Shown: one piece after another, positions 56,669 to 64,000 of the stretch | How positions within the stretch are numbered: the first letter of the stretch is position 1 | Layout of the letters: each line of letters starts with the position of its first letter | Assembly (NCBI GenBank): GCA_050187415.1 | Contig: JBFWXN010000005.1 | Span: 68,503-132,502 of the forward strand | Direction of reading: 5' to 3' | Length of the DNA: 64,000 bases | Origin: Ga0077555 sp050187415 | Lineage (GTDB): Bacteria; Pseudomonadota; Alphaproteobacteria; Rhizobiales; Hyphomicrobiaceae | The notes under the pieces: generated by a model | Seen by the model: the letters and a program-made list of their open reading frames with translations, nothing else | Databases searched by the model: none | What the model was told of the DNA's origin: nothing | Translations under genes and position numbers: made by a program

Positions 56669-57919
56669 ATGCGTTTCTCGTTCCCAGCCCTGGTCGGAAA
56701 GGCTCTCGGCGGACATCGCAATTGGCCGCGGCAGTGGCGCGATCCGGACCCGAAGGCGTCTTACGAGGTCGTGATCGTCGGCGCCGGGGGGCACGGGCTC
56801 GCGACCGCCTACTATCTGGCCAAGGAGCACGGTGTCCGGAATATCGCGGTGCTGGAGAAAGGCTGGCTCGGCGGCGGCAATACGGGACGCAATACGACAA
56901 TCATTCGCTCGAACTATCTTTGCGAGGAATCCGAGGCGCTCTACGAGCACGCGATGAAGCTCTGGGACGGCCTCTCGCACGAACTGAACTACAACGTCAT
57001 GTATTCCCCGCGCGGGGTGATGATGCTCGCTCACAACGAGCACGACGTGCGGGTCTCCAAGCGGCACGTGCACGCCAACCGTCTCGCCGGAATCGACAAC
57101 GAGTGGCTCGACCCGGCCGAGGCGAAAGCCTTCTGTCCGATCCTGAATATCGATGCGCGGCTGCGCTATCCGGTGCTCGGTGCCGCCCTGCAGCGCCGCG
57201 GCGGTGTCGCGCGCCACGATGCTGTCGCCTGGGGCTATGCGCGGGGCGCCGATCGGTTGGGCGTGGACATCATCCAGAACTGCGAGGTGACGGGGATCCA
57301 GCGCAATTTCGCCGGCCGCGTCACCGGCCTCGAGACGACGCGAGGAATGATCGCGGCGAGGCGTGTCGGCGTCGTCGCGGCAGGGCACACCTCGGTGCTG
57401 ATGGAGATGGCGGGCGTGCGCATGCCGCTCGAAAGCTTCCCGCTGCAGGCACTCGTGTCAGAGCCGGTGAAGCCGGTGATGCCGTGCGTCGTGATGTCGA
57501 ACTCGGTGCACGCCTACATGTCGCAATCCGACAAGGGCGAGTTGGTCATCGGCGCGGCGACCGATGCCTACACGTCGTACTCGCAGATGGGCGGCCTGCA
57601 TGTCGGGCGGCACACCCTGGAGGCGATCACCGAGCTGTTTCCGGTCACGCGCCGGCTGCGCATGCTGCGAAGCTGGGCGGGCATCGTCGACGTGACGCCC
57701 GATCGCTCGCCGATCATCGGGACGACGCCGGTGACGGGGCTCTATGTCAATTGCGGATGGGGCACTGGTGGATTCAAGGCGACGCCGGGATCGGGGCACG
57801 TTTTCGCCGCCACCCTTGCCCGCGACGAGCCACATCCCGTCGCGGCGCCCTTTGCGCTGGAGCGCTTCTCCACCGGGCGCCTGATCGACGAGGCCGCGGC
57901 CGCGGCTGTATCGCATTGA
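56669..57919 (+). CDS. soxB: Sarcosine oxidase subunit beta
   Basis: The FAD- and FMN-bearing subunit of the four-subunit sarcosine oxidase, which oxidises N-methylglycine to glycine, formaldehyde (as methylene-THF) and H2O2. The N-terminal Rossmann loop is VVIVGAGGHGLATAYYLAKE. His183 in GGVARHDAVAWGYA is in the position of the His that binds FMN covalently in the corynebacterial enzyme. The C terminus has NCGWGTGGFKATPGSGHVFA. The 416-residue length is standard. Part of mbl-soxB-soxD-soxA-soxG. Confidence 0.95.
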   Translation: MRFSFPALVGKALGGHRNWPRQWRDPDPKASYEVVIVGAGGHGLATAYYLAKEHGVRNIAVLEKGWLGGGNTGRNTTIIRSNYLCEESEALYEHAMKLWDGLSHELNYNVMYSPRGVMMLAHNEHDVRVSKRHVHANRLAGIDNEWLDPAEAKAFCPILNIDARLRYPVLGAALQRRGGVARHDAVAWGYARGADRLGVDIIQNCEVTGIQRNFAGRVTGLETTRGMIAARRVGVVAAGHTSVLMEMAGVRMPLESFPLQALVSEPVKPVMPCVVMSNSVHAYMSQSDKGELVIGAATDAYTSYSQMGGLHVGRHTLEAITELFPVTRRLRMLRSWAGIVDVTPDRSPIIGTTPVTGLYVNCGWGTGGFKATPGSGHVFAATLARDEPHPVAAPFALERFSTGRLIDEAAAAAVSH

Positions 57920-57997
57920 GGGAGGGCGGCATGGCACGTGGCTCGTTTCGCCATGACCGGACGAATAGGACAGCCAACCGATGAGAGACGTGCGCCG

Positions 57998-58303
57998 ATG
58001 CTGCTGATCCGCTGCCCGTTCTGCGAGGAGGAGCGTCCCGCGGTCGAGTTTCGCTATGCCGGCGAAGCGCATATCGCGCGTGCTGCCGATCCGATGGGCG
58101 AAAGTGACGAAGCCTGGGCCGAGTTCCTCTACATGCGCACCAATCCCAAAGGCTGGCACGCCGAGCGGTGGCACCACGTGCATGGCTGCGGGCGCTTTTT
58201 CAACGCCGTGCGCCACACCGTGACCGACCGCATTGCCGCGACCTACAAGCCTGGCGAAGCGCGTCCCGATCCGGAACGTGGCGTCGAGGAGAAGCAGCGG
58301 TGA
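57998..58303 (+). CDS. soxD: Sarcosine oxidase subunit delta
   Basis: The small zinc-binding subunit of the same complex, 101 residues. It starts MLLIRCPFCEEERPAVEFRY with the Cys pair, and has HHVHGCGRFFNAVRHT with the further ligands. ATG at 57998 is chosen from the conserved start. The stop overlaps the soxA GTG start by four bases. Confidence 0.94.
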   Translation: MLLIRCPFCEEERPAVEFRYAGEAHIARAADPMGESDEAWAEFLYMRTNPKGWHAERWHHVHGCGRFFNAVRHTVTDRIAATYKPGEARPDPERGVEEKQR

Positions 58304-61300
58304 AGCGCGAGCGGTTGTCGGCGACGGAAGAGCAGTTCCGCATGGCGTCCGGCGGACGCATCGATCGGACGGAGCGAGTCAACTTCACATTCGACGGACG
58401 GGCCTATTCCGGCAGGCCGGGGGATACGCTCGCCTCGGCATTGCTCGCCAACGGCGTGCATCTGGTCGGCCGATCGTTCAAGTATCACCGGCCGCGCGGA
58501 ATACTTTCGGCGGGCTCGGAGGAGCCGAATGCTCTGGTGACGGTGCGTCGAGACTGGCGGCGCACGACGCCCAATCTGCGCGCGACGGAAGTCGAGATCT
58601 ACGAGGGCCTGGCTGCCGACAGCCAGAACCGATGGCCGTCGCTCGAGCGGGACGCGGCCAGCGTCAACGATCGCCTGAGTGGTCTTTTTCCGGCGGGCTT
58701 CTACTACAAGACGTTCATGGGGCCGAAGCGCCTCGGCCGAGCAGGAAGGTCGGTCTGGAAGCGCGTCTACGAGCCGGCAATCCGTCGCATGGCCGGTCTC
58801 GGCCGCGCGCCCATCGACGCCGATCCCGATCGCTACGCGAGCCGCTATGCGCACTGCGATGTGCTGGTTGTCGGTGCTGGACCGGCGGGACTTGCCGCGG
58901 CGTTGGCCGCGGCCGAAGCCGGCGCCAAGGTCCTCCTCGCCGACGAGCAGTCGGAGCCGGGTGGCTCGTTGCTTGCCGAAACGCACGTGGCGATCGAGGG
59001 CATGATCGCTGCGGACTGGCTCGCTGATGCGCTGGCGCGGCTCTCGCGCTTCGATCGCGTGCGCATTCTGCCGCGCACGACGGTGTTCGGCGCCTATCCC
59101 GACCGGATGCTGGGTCTCGTCGAGCGCCTGAGCGATCATCTCGCGGAGCCCGACGCCGCATTGCCGCGCGAACGCTTGTGGCAAGTCCGGGCGAAGGAGA
59201 TCGTGCTTGCGAGCGGGGCAATCGAACGGCCCCTGGTGTTTCCCGACAACGACCGGCCGGGCATCATGCTGGCGGGAAGCGTCGCCACATACCTGCATCG
59301 TTACGCCGTGATCGCGGGCACGCGCGCCGTTGTCGTCACGGCGTCGGACGAGGCCTATGTCGTCGCCGCCGACCTGGCCGGGCATGGCGTCCCTATCGAG
59401 CGCATTGTCGATGTCCGCGCGACGGCGGGCGGCGGGGCACGCCAACTCGCCGAAGCGGCCGGCATCAAGGTCACGACGGGTGCGGTCGTGCTCGGTACCC
59501 AGGGTCGATTGCGCGTCTCGGCGGTGGACGTGTCTCACGCCGAGGCCCGGCGAGAGAGCATCGCGTGCGACGTGGTGCTGATGTCCGCGGGCCGGCAGCC
59601 GACGCTGCACCTCTTCTCGCAACTGCGCGGCAAGCTGGAGTGGCACGACGAGGGGCAGGCGCTGCTGCCGGTCGCATCGCTCGATCATGTGCATCTGGCC
59701 GGTGCCGCCGCCATGTCCGGGCGGTCGCTCGGGACGGCGTTCGAAAGCGGCCGCGCCGCCGGGGAGGCTGCGGCGAGGGCTGTCGGCGCCACGGCGGGCG
59801 TTTCTCCCGGCCCGGTCGTTGGCAAGGAGACTTCGGCCCTGGCGGAGACGCTGGCAACTCCGCGATCCGTGCGCGTGGCGAAGGGCCGGGCCTTCGTCGA
59901 TTTTCAGAACGACGTCACGGCCAAAGACATTCGCATCGCCACGCGCGAAGGGTTCCGGTCGATCGAGCACGTCAAGCGCTACACGACAACAGGAATGGCG
60001 ACCGACCAGGGCAAGACCAGCAGCGTCAACACGCTCGGCGTCGTGGCGGGCAATCTCGACACCGACATTGCCGCGCTCGGGCACACGACCTTTCGCCCGC
60101 CGTTCACGCCGGTCACGTTCGGCGCCCTTGCCGGCGAGTGCCGTGGTGCGCTGTTCGATCCGGTGCGCGTGACGCCGATCGACAGCTCGGCACGCGCTCG
60201 CGGTGCCGCCTTCGAGGCGGTCGGCCAATGGCAACGGGCGCGCTATTTCCCGCGCACCGGCGAGAGCATGCACACGGCCGTGGCTCGCGAATGCCAGGCG
60301 GTACGCGGGAGCGTCGGTGTCTTCGACGGCTCGACGCTCGGCAAGATCGAGGTCGCGGGGCCGGGCGCGGCCGAATTTCTCGACCGCCTTTATGTCAACA
60401 AACTGGTAAACCTTCCCGTCGGCCGCTGCCGCTACGCGATCATGTTGAGCGAAGCCGGCTACGTGATGGACGACGGCATCGTCGCGCGCCTGGCGCCCGA
60501 CCGCTTCCACGTTACGACCACGACGGGGGGCGCGGCCGGCGTACTCGCGCACATGGAGGATTACCTTCAGACCGAGTTCACCGATCTCGAGTGCTGGCTG
60601 ACGTCGGTCACGGAGCAGTGGGGCGTGATCGCCGTCCAGGGACCGAGGGCGCGTGACGTGCTGGCACCGATCGTCGAGCACGTGGACCTTTCGCCCGCCG
60701 CGCTGCCGCACATGGGGCTCGCCGAAGGGCGCATCCTCGGCGTACCCTCAAGGCTTTTTCGCGTCAGTTTCACGGGCGAGCTCGGCTACGAGGTCAACGT
60801 TCCGGCCGGCCATGCCCGCGCGGTCTGGGACGAGATCTTGAAGCGCGCCGAAGCGCTGGGTGGCGGTCCCTACGGTACCGAGGCCATGCACGTCCTCAGG
60901 GCCGAAAAGGGCTACATCATCGTCGGTCAGGAGAGCGACGGCACCGTCACGCCGGCCGATCTGGGTCTGCCGGCCGGCGGCGCCAAACGCGATTTCGTCG
61001 GCAAGCGAGCACTGGCGCGCCCGGACATGACCAAATCGGGACGGCGCGAATTCGTCGGCCTCGAGTGCGTCGATGGCGGCGGACCGCTCGAGGAAGGCCT
61101 GCAACTGACGCAGCGTCCCGATCCGCCGCCGGGCACGCCGGCGTCCGGCTACGTCACGTCGTCCTATCACAGCCCCGCGACGGGACGGCCGATCGCCCTT
61201 GCGCTGGTCAACGGCGGTCGGGCCCGCCTCGGCGACACCATCTATGCGCCGCTCTCCAGGGGCGCGCGCCGGGTGCGCATCGTGTCGCCCGTGTTCTACG

Positions 61301-61329
61301 ATCCAGAAGGTGTGCGCCTCCATGACTGA
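58300..61329 (+). CDS. soxA: Sarcosine oxidase subunit alpha
   Basis: The large subunit, 1009 residues. It has an N-terminal 2Fe-2S-like fold without the cluster (FTFDGRAYSGRPGDTLASAL), a long NAD(H)-binding domain with DVLVVGAGPAGLAAALAAAE and GSVATYLHRYAVI, and a C-terminal aminomethyltransferase-like half that binds tetrahydrofolate (YNFPRTGES-like YFPRTGESMHTAV, LDRLYVNKLVNLPVGRCRY). GTG at 58300 has GAGGAG eight bases upstream and overlaps the soxD stop; ATG at 58342 is an alternative. The 8-base overlap with soxG follows. Confidence 0.95.
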   Translation: MKRERLSATEEQFRMASGGRIDRTERVNFTFDGRAYSGRPGDTLASALLANGVHLVGRSFKYHRPRGILSAGSEEPNALVTVRRDWRRTTPNLRATEVEIYEGLAADSQNRWPSLERDAASVNDRLSGLFPAGFYYKTFMGPKRLGRAGRSVWKRVYEPAIRRMAGLGRAPIDADPDRYASRYAHCDVLVVGAGPAGLAAALAAAEAGAKVLLADEQSEPGGSLLAETHVAIEGMIAADWLADALARLSRFDRVRILPRTTVFGAYPDRMLGLVERLSDHLAEPDAALPRERLWQVRAKEIVLASGAIERPLVFPDNDRPGIMLAGSVATYLHRYAVIAGTRAVVVTASDEAYVVAADLAGHGVPIERIVDVRATAGGGARQLAEAAGIKVTTGAVVLGTQGRLRVSAVDVSHAEARRESIACDVVLMSAGRQPTLHLFSQLRGKLEWHDEGQALLPVASLDHVHLAGAAAMSGRSLGTAFESGRAAGEAAARAVGATAGVSPGPVVGKETSALAETLATPRSVRVAKGRAFVDFQNDVTAKDIRIATREGFRSIEHVKRYTTTGMATDQGKTSSVNTLGVVAGNLDTDIAALGHTTFRPPFTPVTFGALAGECRGALFDPVRVTPIDSSARARGAAFEAVGQWQRARYFPRTGESMHTAVARECQAVRGSVGVFDGSTLGKIEVAGPGAAEFLDRLYVNKLVNLPVGRCRYAIMLSEAGYVMDDGIVARLAPDRFHVTTTTGGAAGVLAHMEDYLQTEFTDLECWLTSVTEQWGVIAVQGPRARDVLAPIVEHVDLSPAALPHMGLAEGRILGVPSRLFRVSFTGELGYEVNVPAGHARAVWDEILKRAEALGGGPYGTEAMHVLRAEKGYIIVGQESDGTVTPADLGLPAGGAKRDFVGKRALARPDMTKSGRREFVGLECVDGGGPLEEGLQLTQRPDPPPGTPASGYVTSSYHSPATGRPIALALVNGGRARLGDTIYAPLSRGARRVRIVSPVFYDPEGVRLHD

Positions 61330-61942
61330 TCTACTGGCCGAGACGCCGGCGACAGCCGCACTCGACTCGCCGCTCGGCGGACCGGCGTTGCCGTCGGTCG
61401 ACGGCATCGCGGAGATCAGCGAGGCGGGAACCGTCGGCAGGCTCGTGCTCAGGGCCGGGCCGCGAACCATCGACGCGCTCCGCCAGACGCTCGGCGCGGG
61501 ATTGACGGGGCGGATCAACACGGCGACCGTTGCCGAGGGTTGCACGACGCTCAGGCTCGGTCCGGACGAGTGGCTGCTGCTTGCCGAGGCCGATTCCGAC
61601 CCCTGGCTTGCGGCCCGTATCATAGACGCCGCCAAGGATCTGCCGGTTTCGCTCGTCGATGTCAGCCACCGCAACGCGGCGATCCTGCTCTCGGGGCCTG
61701 CGGTCGAAGCCGTGCTGGCGGTGGGTTGTCCGCTGCCGCTGGACGTGGCCTCCTTTCCGGTCGGACGTGCCACGCGGACAGTGCTCGCGAAAGCGGAGAT
61801 CGTGCTGTGGAGGCGCGGTGTCGATCGGTTTCAGCTCGAGGTCGCGCGCAGTTTCGCGCCCTATGTGGTGGCGCTGCTGGGGGTCGCGATCGACGACGAA
61901 GCCGCAATTGCCTCTGCTGCACGATTGCCCAGTGCGGGCTGA
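61322..61942 (+). CDS. soxG: Sarcosine oxidase subunit gamma
   Basis: The 206-residue gamma subunit, a structural partner with a GcvT-like fold. Visible segments are LGPDEWLLLAEADS, VSLVDVSHRNAAILLSGPA, CPLPLDVASFPVG and FQLEVARSFAPYVVALL. ATG 61322 lies eight bases inside soxA. It completes the B-D-A-G order; the folate genes (purU, folD, glyA) that often accompany sox operons are not in view. Confidence 0.93.
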   Translation: MTDLLAETPATAALDSPLGGPALPSVDGIAEISEAGTVGRLVLRAGPRTIDALRQTLGAGLTGRINTATVAEGCTTLRLGPDEWLLLAEADSDPWLAARIIDAAKDLPVSLVDVSHRNAAILLSGPAVEAVLAVGCPLPLDVASFPVGRATRTVLAKAEIVLWRRGVDRFQLEVARSFAPYVVALLGVAIDDEAAIASAARLPSAG

Positions 61943-62003
61943 GCGGCCGGCCGTCTCAACCTTTCACCTTGCCAATGCCCATCGCGGTCGGCTACGTACT
62001 CAT

Positions 62004-62021
62004 CCGTAACGTACGGTACGG
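62004..62021. promoter_or_regulatory. Palindromic candidate operator upstream of the TetR gene
   Basis: CCGTAACGTACGGTACGG is an 18-bp palindrome in which eight of nine base pairs match; an extra ggtacg half-site overlaps its right end. It is 36 bases before the preferred GTG start of the TetR gene, where a TetR dimer would block transcription. Autoregulation is inferred. Confidence 0.45.
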
Positions 62022-62057
62022 TACGCAGCATCGGTGCATGCGGCGAGGATAGGTACA

Positions 62058-62723
62058 GTGTCGAGCACGGCGCAGACAGAATCGGCGACACGCGGGGGGC
62101 GTGACCCCGCAGCCCGGCGCGGCGAGGTGCTCGACGTGGTGCTGGAGTTGCTGGCCGAGGGGGGCGACGCCTTGACGATGTCGGCGGTGGCGCGCCGGGC
62201 GAGCTGCTCGAAGGAAACGCTCTACAAATGGTTTGGCGATCGCGATGGGCTGCTGACCGCAACCGTCCAGTGGCAAGCCTCGAAGGTACGGGTCGGCGCC
62301 TATGACAACGGCCGGCTCGACGCCCTGGCGCTCAGGGCGGCTCTCGAGGCTTTCGGCGCTGCGTGGCTCGCGGTGATCTCGTCGCGCACGTCGATCGCCC
62401 TCAACCGGGTGGCGGTTGGCCATGCGGGCTCAGGCAAGAGCAATCTCGGCCGGATCGTGCTGGCGAACGGGCGCTTTGCCATCGGCGAGCGGCTGAAGCC
62501 GCTGCTGGAGGCGGCGCGGGATGCAGGCCTGCTGGCCTTCGACGATACTGAAACGGCGTTTCGCACCTTTTTCGGACTTGTGGGACGCGATGTACAAATC
62601 AGGCTCTTGCTCGGCGACAAGCTGAAGATGGGCGACGCCGAAATCGCACACGATGCAAGACTTGCGACGCAACAGTTTCTTGCGCTCTTCGGGGCGAAGA
62701 AGATGCCGGCTTCACGCCGGTAG
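62058..62723 (+). CDS. TetR/AcrR family transcriptional regulator
   Basis: A 221-residue regulator. The helix-turn-helix is at residues about 35-70: LTMSAVARRASCSKETLYKW, then FGDRDGLLTA. The C-terminal ligand-binding part (FRTFFGLVGRDVQIRLLLGD) is all helical and of no named subfamily. GTG at 62058 has a GAGGA-like site; GTG at 62034 adds eight residues and is possible. It is followed 28 bases later by ilvC, so it may control or be co-transcribed with that gene. A palindrome just upstream may be its operator. Confidence 0.85.
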   Translation: MSSTAQTESATRGGRDPAARRGEVLDVVLELLAEGGDALTMSAVARRASCSKETLYKWFGDRDGLLTATVQWQASKVRVGAYDNGRLDALALRAALEAFGAAWLAVISSRTSIALNRVAVGHAGSGKSNLGRIVLANGRFAIGERLKPLLEAARDAGLLAFDDTETAFRTFFGLVGRDVQIRLLLGDKLKMGDAEIAHDARLATQQFLALFGAKKMPASRR

Positions 62724-62751
62724 TAGAGGCTCAACTAGGGAAGGAAGTAAC

Positions 62752-63771
62752 ATGCGCGTCTATTACGATCGCGATGCCGACGTGAACTTGATCAAATCCA
62801 AGAAGGTGGTCGTCGTCGGCTACGGCAGCCAGGGTCATGCCCATGCGCAGAACATGCGCGATTCCGGCGTCAAGGACGTTGCCATCGCGCTTCGCAAGAC
62901 ATCGGCTGGCGTCAAGAAGGCAGAAGCCGCAGGCTTCAAGGTGATGGAGGTCGCCGAGGCCGCCAAGTGGGCCGACGTCATCATGATGTGCACGCCAGAC
63001 GAGTTGCAGGCCGACATCTACCGCGATCACCTGCACGCCAACATGAAGCAGAATGCAGCCATCCTGTTCGCACACGGCCTGAGCATCCATTTCGCGCTGA
63101 TCGAGCCGCGCGAGGACCTCGACGTCGGCATGGTGGCCCCGAAGGGACCGGGGCACACGGTTCGCTCCGAGTACCAGCGCGGTGGTGGCGTCCCCTGCCT
63201 CGTCGCCATCCATCAGGACAAGAGCGGCAATGCGCACGACCTCTTCCTGTCCTATGCCACGGCCATCGGCGGCGGCCGCGCGGGCGTCATCGAGACGACG
63301 TTCAAGGAGGAGTGCGAAACCGACCTCTTCGGCGAGCAGGTGGTGCTGTGCGGCGGCCTCGTCGAGTTGATCCGCGCCGGCTACGAGACCCTGGTCGAGG
63401 CCGGGTACGCGCCGGAAATGGCCTATTTCGAGTGCCTGCACGAGGTGAAGCTGATCGTCGACCTCATCTACGAGGGCGGCATCGCCAACATGAACTACTC
63501 GATCTCGAACACCGCCGAGTTCGGCGAGTACGCATCGGGCCCGCGTATCATCACGGATGCGACCCGCGCAGAGATGCGGCGCGTCCTGAAGGACATCCAG
63601 TCCGGTGCCTTCACGTCCGAGTGGATCCGCGAGTGCAAGGCCGGCCAGCCGAAGTTCAAGGCCACGCGGCGCATGAACGACGCCCATCCGATCGAGGAAG
63701 TCGGCGCCAAGCTGCGCGCCATGATGCCCTGGATCAAGGCCGGCGCCCTGGTCGACAAGGCGAAGAACTAG
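62752..63771 (+). CDS. ilvC: Ketol-acid reductoisomerase
   Basis: Converts acetolactate or acetohydroxybutyrate to dihydroxy acids in valine, leucine and isoleucine synthesis, using NADPH and magnesium. The 339-residue class I enzyme begins MRVYYDRDADVNLIKSKKVV, has the NADPH loop GYGSQGHAHAQNMRDSG, and the metal-binding segments LFGEQVVLCGG and YFECLHEVKLIVDL. ATG at 62752 follows a GGAAGG site. It is followed by an intrinsic terminator. Confidence 0.97.
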   Translation: MRVYYDRDADVNLIKSKKVVVVGYGSQGHAHAQNMRDSGVKDVAIALRKTSAGVKKAEAAGFKVMEVAEAAKWADVIMMCTPDELQADIYRDHLHANMKQNAAILFAHGLSIHFALIEPREDLDVGMVAPKGPGHTVRSEYQRGGGVPCLVAIHQDKSGNAHDLFLSYATAIGGGRAGVIETTFKEECETDLFGEQVVLCGGLVELIRAGYETLVEAGYAPEMAYFECLHEVKLIVDLIYEGGIANMNYSISNTAEFGEYASGPRIITDATRAEMRRVLKDIQSGAFTSEWIRECKAGQPKFKATRRMNDAHPIEEVGAKLRAMMPWIKAGALVDKAKN

Positions 63772-63781
63772 GCGCAAGATG

Positions 63782-63823
63782 GTCTCGGTTCATTGGACAT
63801 TGCGCCGATGAACCGAGACTTTT
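63782..63823 (+). terminator. Intrinsic terminator of ilvC
   Basis: Stem gtctcggttcat (63782-63793) pairs with atgaaccgagac (63808-63819) over 12 perfect bp with a 14-base loop, followed by TTTT. It starts 11 bases after the ilvC stop. Confidence 0.85.
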
Positions 63824-63891
63824 GTCCGCGAGGTTCGCTTCCAGGCATGCGGCAAATGTCGATCGCTCCACGACACTAGAGTCCTTCAGGT

Positions 63892-64000
63892 TTAGCTGGA
63901 AGCATATCCTGCGTTCCTGAGGTAGCTTTCGCACTCGCTGTGTGAGATGGCGGCGACGAGCTTGGCGATGTGTTCGTGGATGGCGTCAACGGTTCGGGCC
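63892..64000 (-). mobile_element. IS630-type transposase, C-terminal end (runs out of the window)
   Basis: The minus strand is open from the right edge to a TAA at 63892-63894 and encodes 35 residues, starting ARTVDAIHEHIAKLVAAISH and ending LRNAGYASS. The ending (a conserved Cys followed by YLRNAGYAS-like sequence) matches the C terminus of IS630-family DDE transposases. The element's end should lie near 63875-63890, just past the ilvC terminator, possibly at a TA dinucleotide (63878-63879), the usual target for this family. No inverted repeat can be checked from one end. Confidence 0.65.

Noticed and set aside
58243..60711. An 822-codon frame on the minus strand opposite soxA
   Set aside because: It is an antisense shadow of a well-recognised sarcosine oxidase alpha gene, rich in Arg, Asp and His without any domain.

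Overview
The window is GC-rich DNA with tightly packed, often overlapping genes. The gene set points to an alphaproteobacterium of the Hyphomicrobiales (Rhizobiales). Markers are the alphaproteobacterial AddA/AddB pair, a TsaE-AmgK fusion next to MurU, a DivL-type kinase, a shortened HprK beside HPr and a mannose-class EIIA, the ChvG/ChvI two-component pair, and a soxBDAG sarcosine oxidase operon. No rRNA, tRNA or CRISPR array was seen. I cannot name the genus.

Left part (1-25.5 kb). A truncated DUF2939 gene sits at the edge, then a secreted coiled-coil protein and a leftward SDR-queG-GST group (GST and queG overlap by 1 base). uppP and aqpZ run rightward. A leftward group follows: HD protein, orphan peptide-type substrate-binding protein, TPP enzyme and membrane Ser/Thr kinase. 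A long leftward operon (20.5 to 12.8 kb) carries a DacF-like carboxypeptidase, methyltransferase, tmk, holB, metG, a TatD protein, an MBL hydrolase and a TauE/SafE permease; most neighbours overlap by 1-4 bases. The DacF-like protein has Gly where the SxxK nucleophile Ser belongs. hyuB-hyuA run rightward and meet a NIPSNAP gene at a large hairpin.

Centre (25.5-48.5 kb). A leftward operon of about 12 kb runs divL, tsaE-amgK, murU, addB, addA, trxA and ends in a perfect 11-bp stem terminator. It joins cell-cycle signalling, tRNA modification, peptidoglycan recycling, double-strand break repair and redox. DivL has Tyr at the H-box position, and a perfect TTAA-N7-TTAA CtrA-type box lies 95 bases upstream. 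ahcY follows, with an AT-rich palindrome in its leader. An AT-richer stretch and an orphan TadG-like von Willebrand A gene then separate ahcY from the ptsH-EIIA-hprK-chvG-chvI block. A gamma-glutamyltransferase and a small membrane protein come next.

Right part (48.5-64 kb). It holds a HerA/DUF853 ATPase, a DUF4236 protein, a luciferase-like flavin oxidoreductase paired with an alpha/beta hydrolase that lacks its nucleophile Ser, a DUF4112 protein, and a 2-hydroxyacid dehydrogenase convergent with an HpcH/HpaI aldolase. An MBL hydrolase then leads straight into soxBDAG. A TetR regulator with a palindromic site at its start precedes ilvC and its terminator. The right edge cuts into the C-terminal end of an IS630-type transposase.

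No single undescribed system stands out. The best leads are the DivL/CtrA arrangement, two enzymes with lost catalytic serines, an aquaporin with a small-residue selectivity filter, and the AT-rich insertion with the VWA gene.
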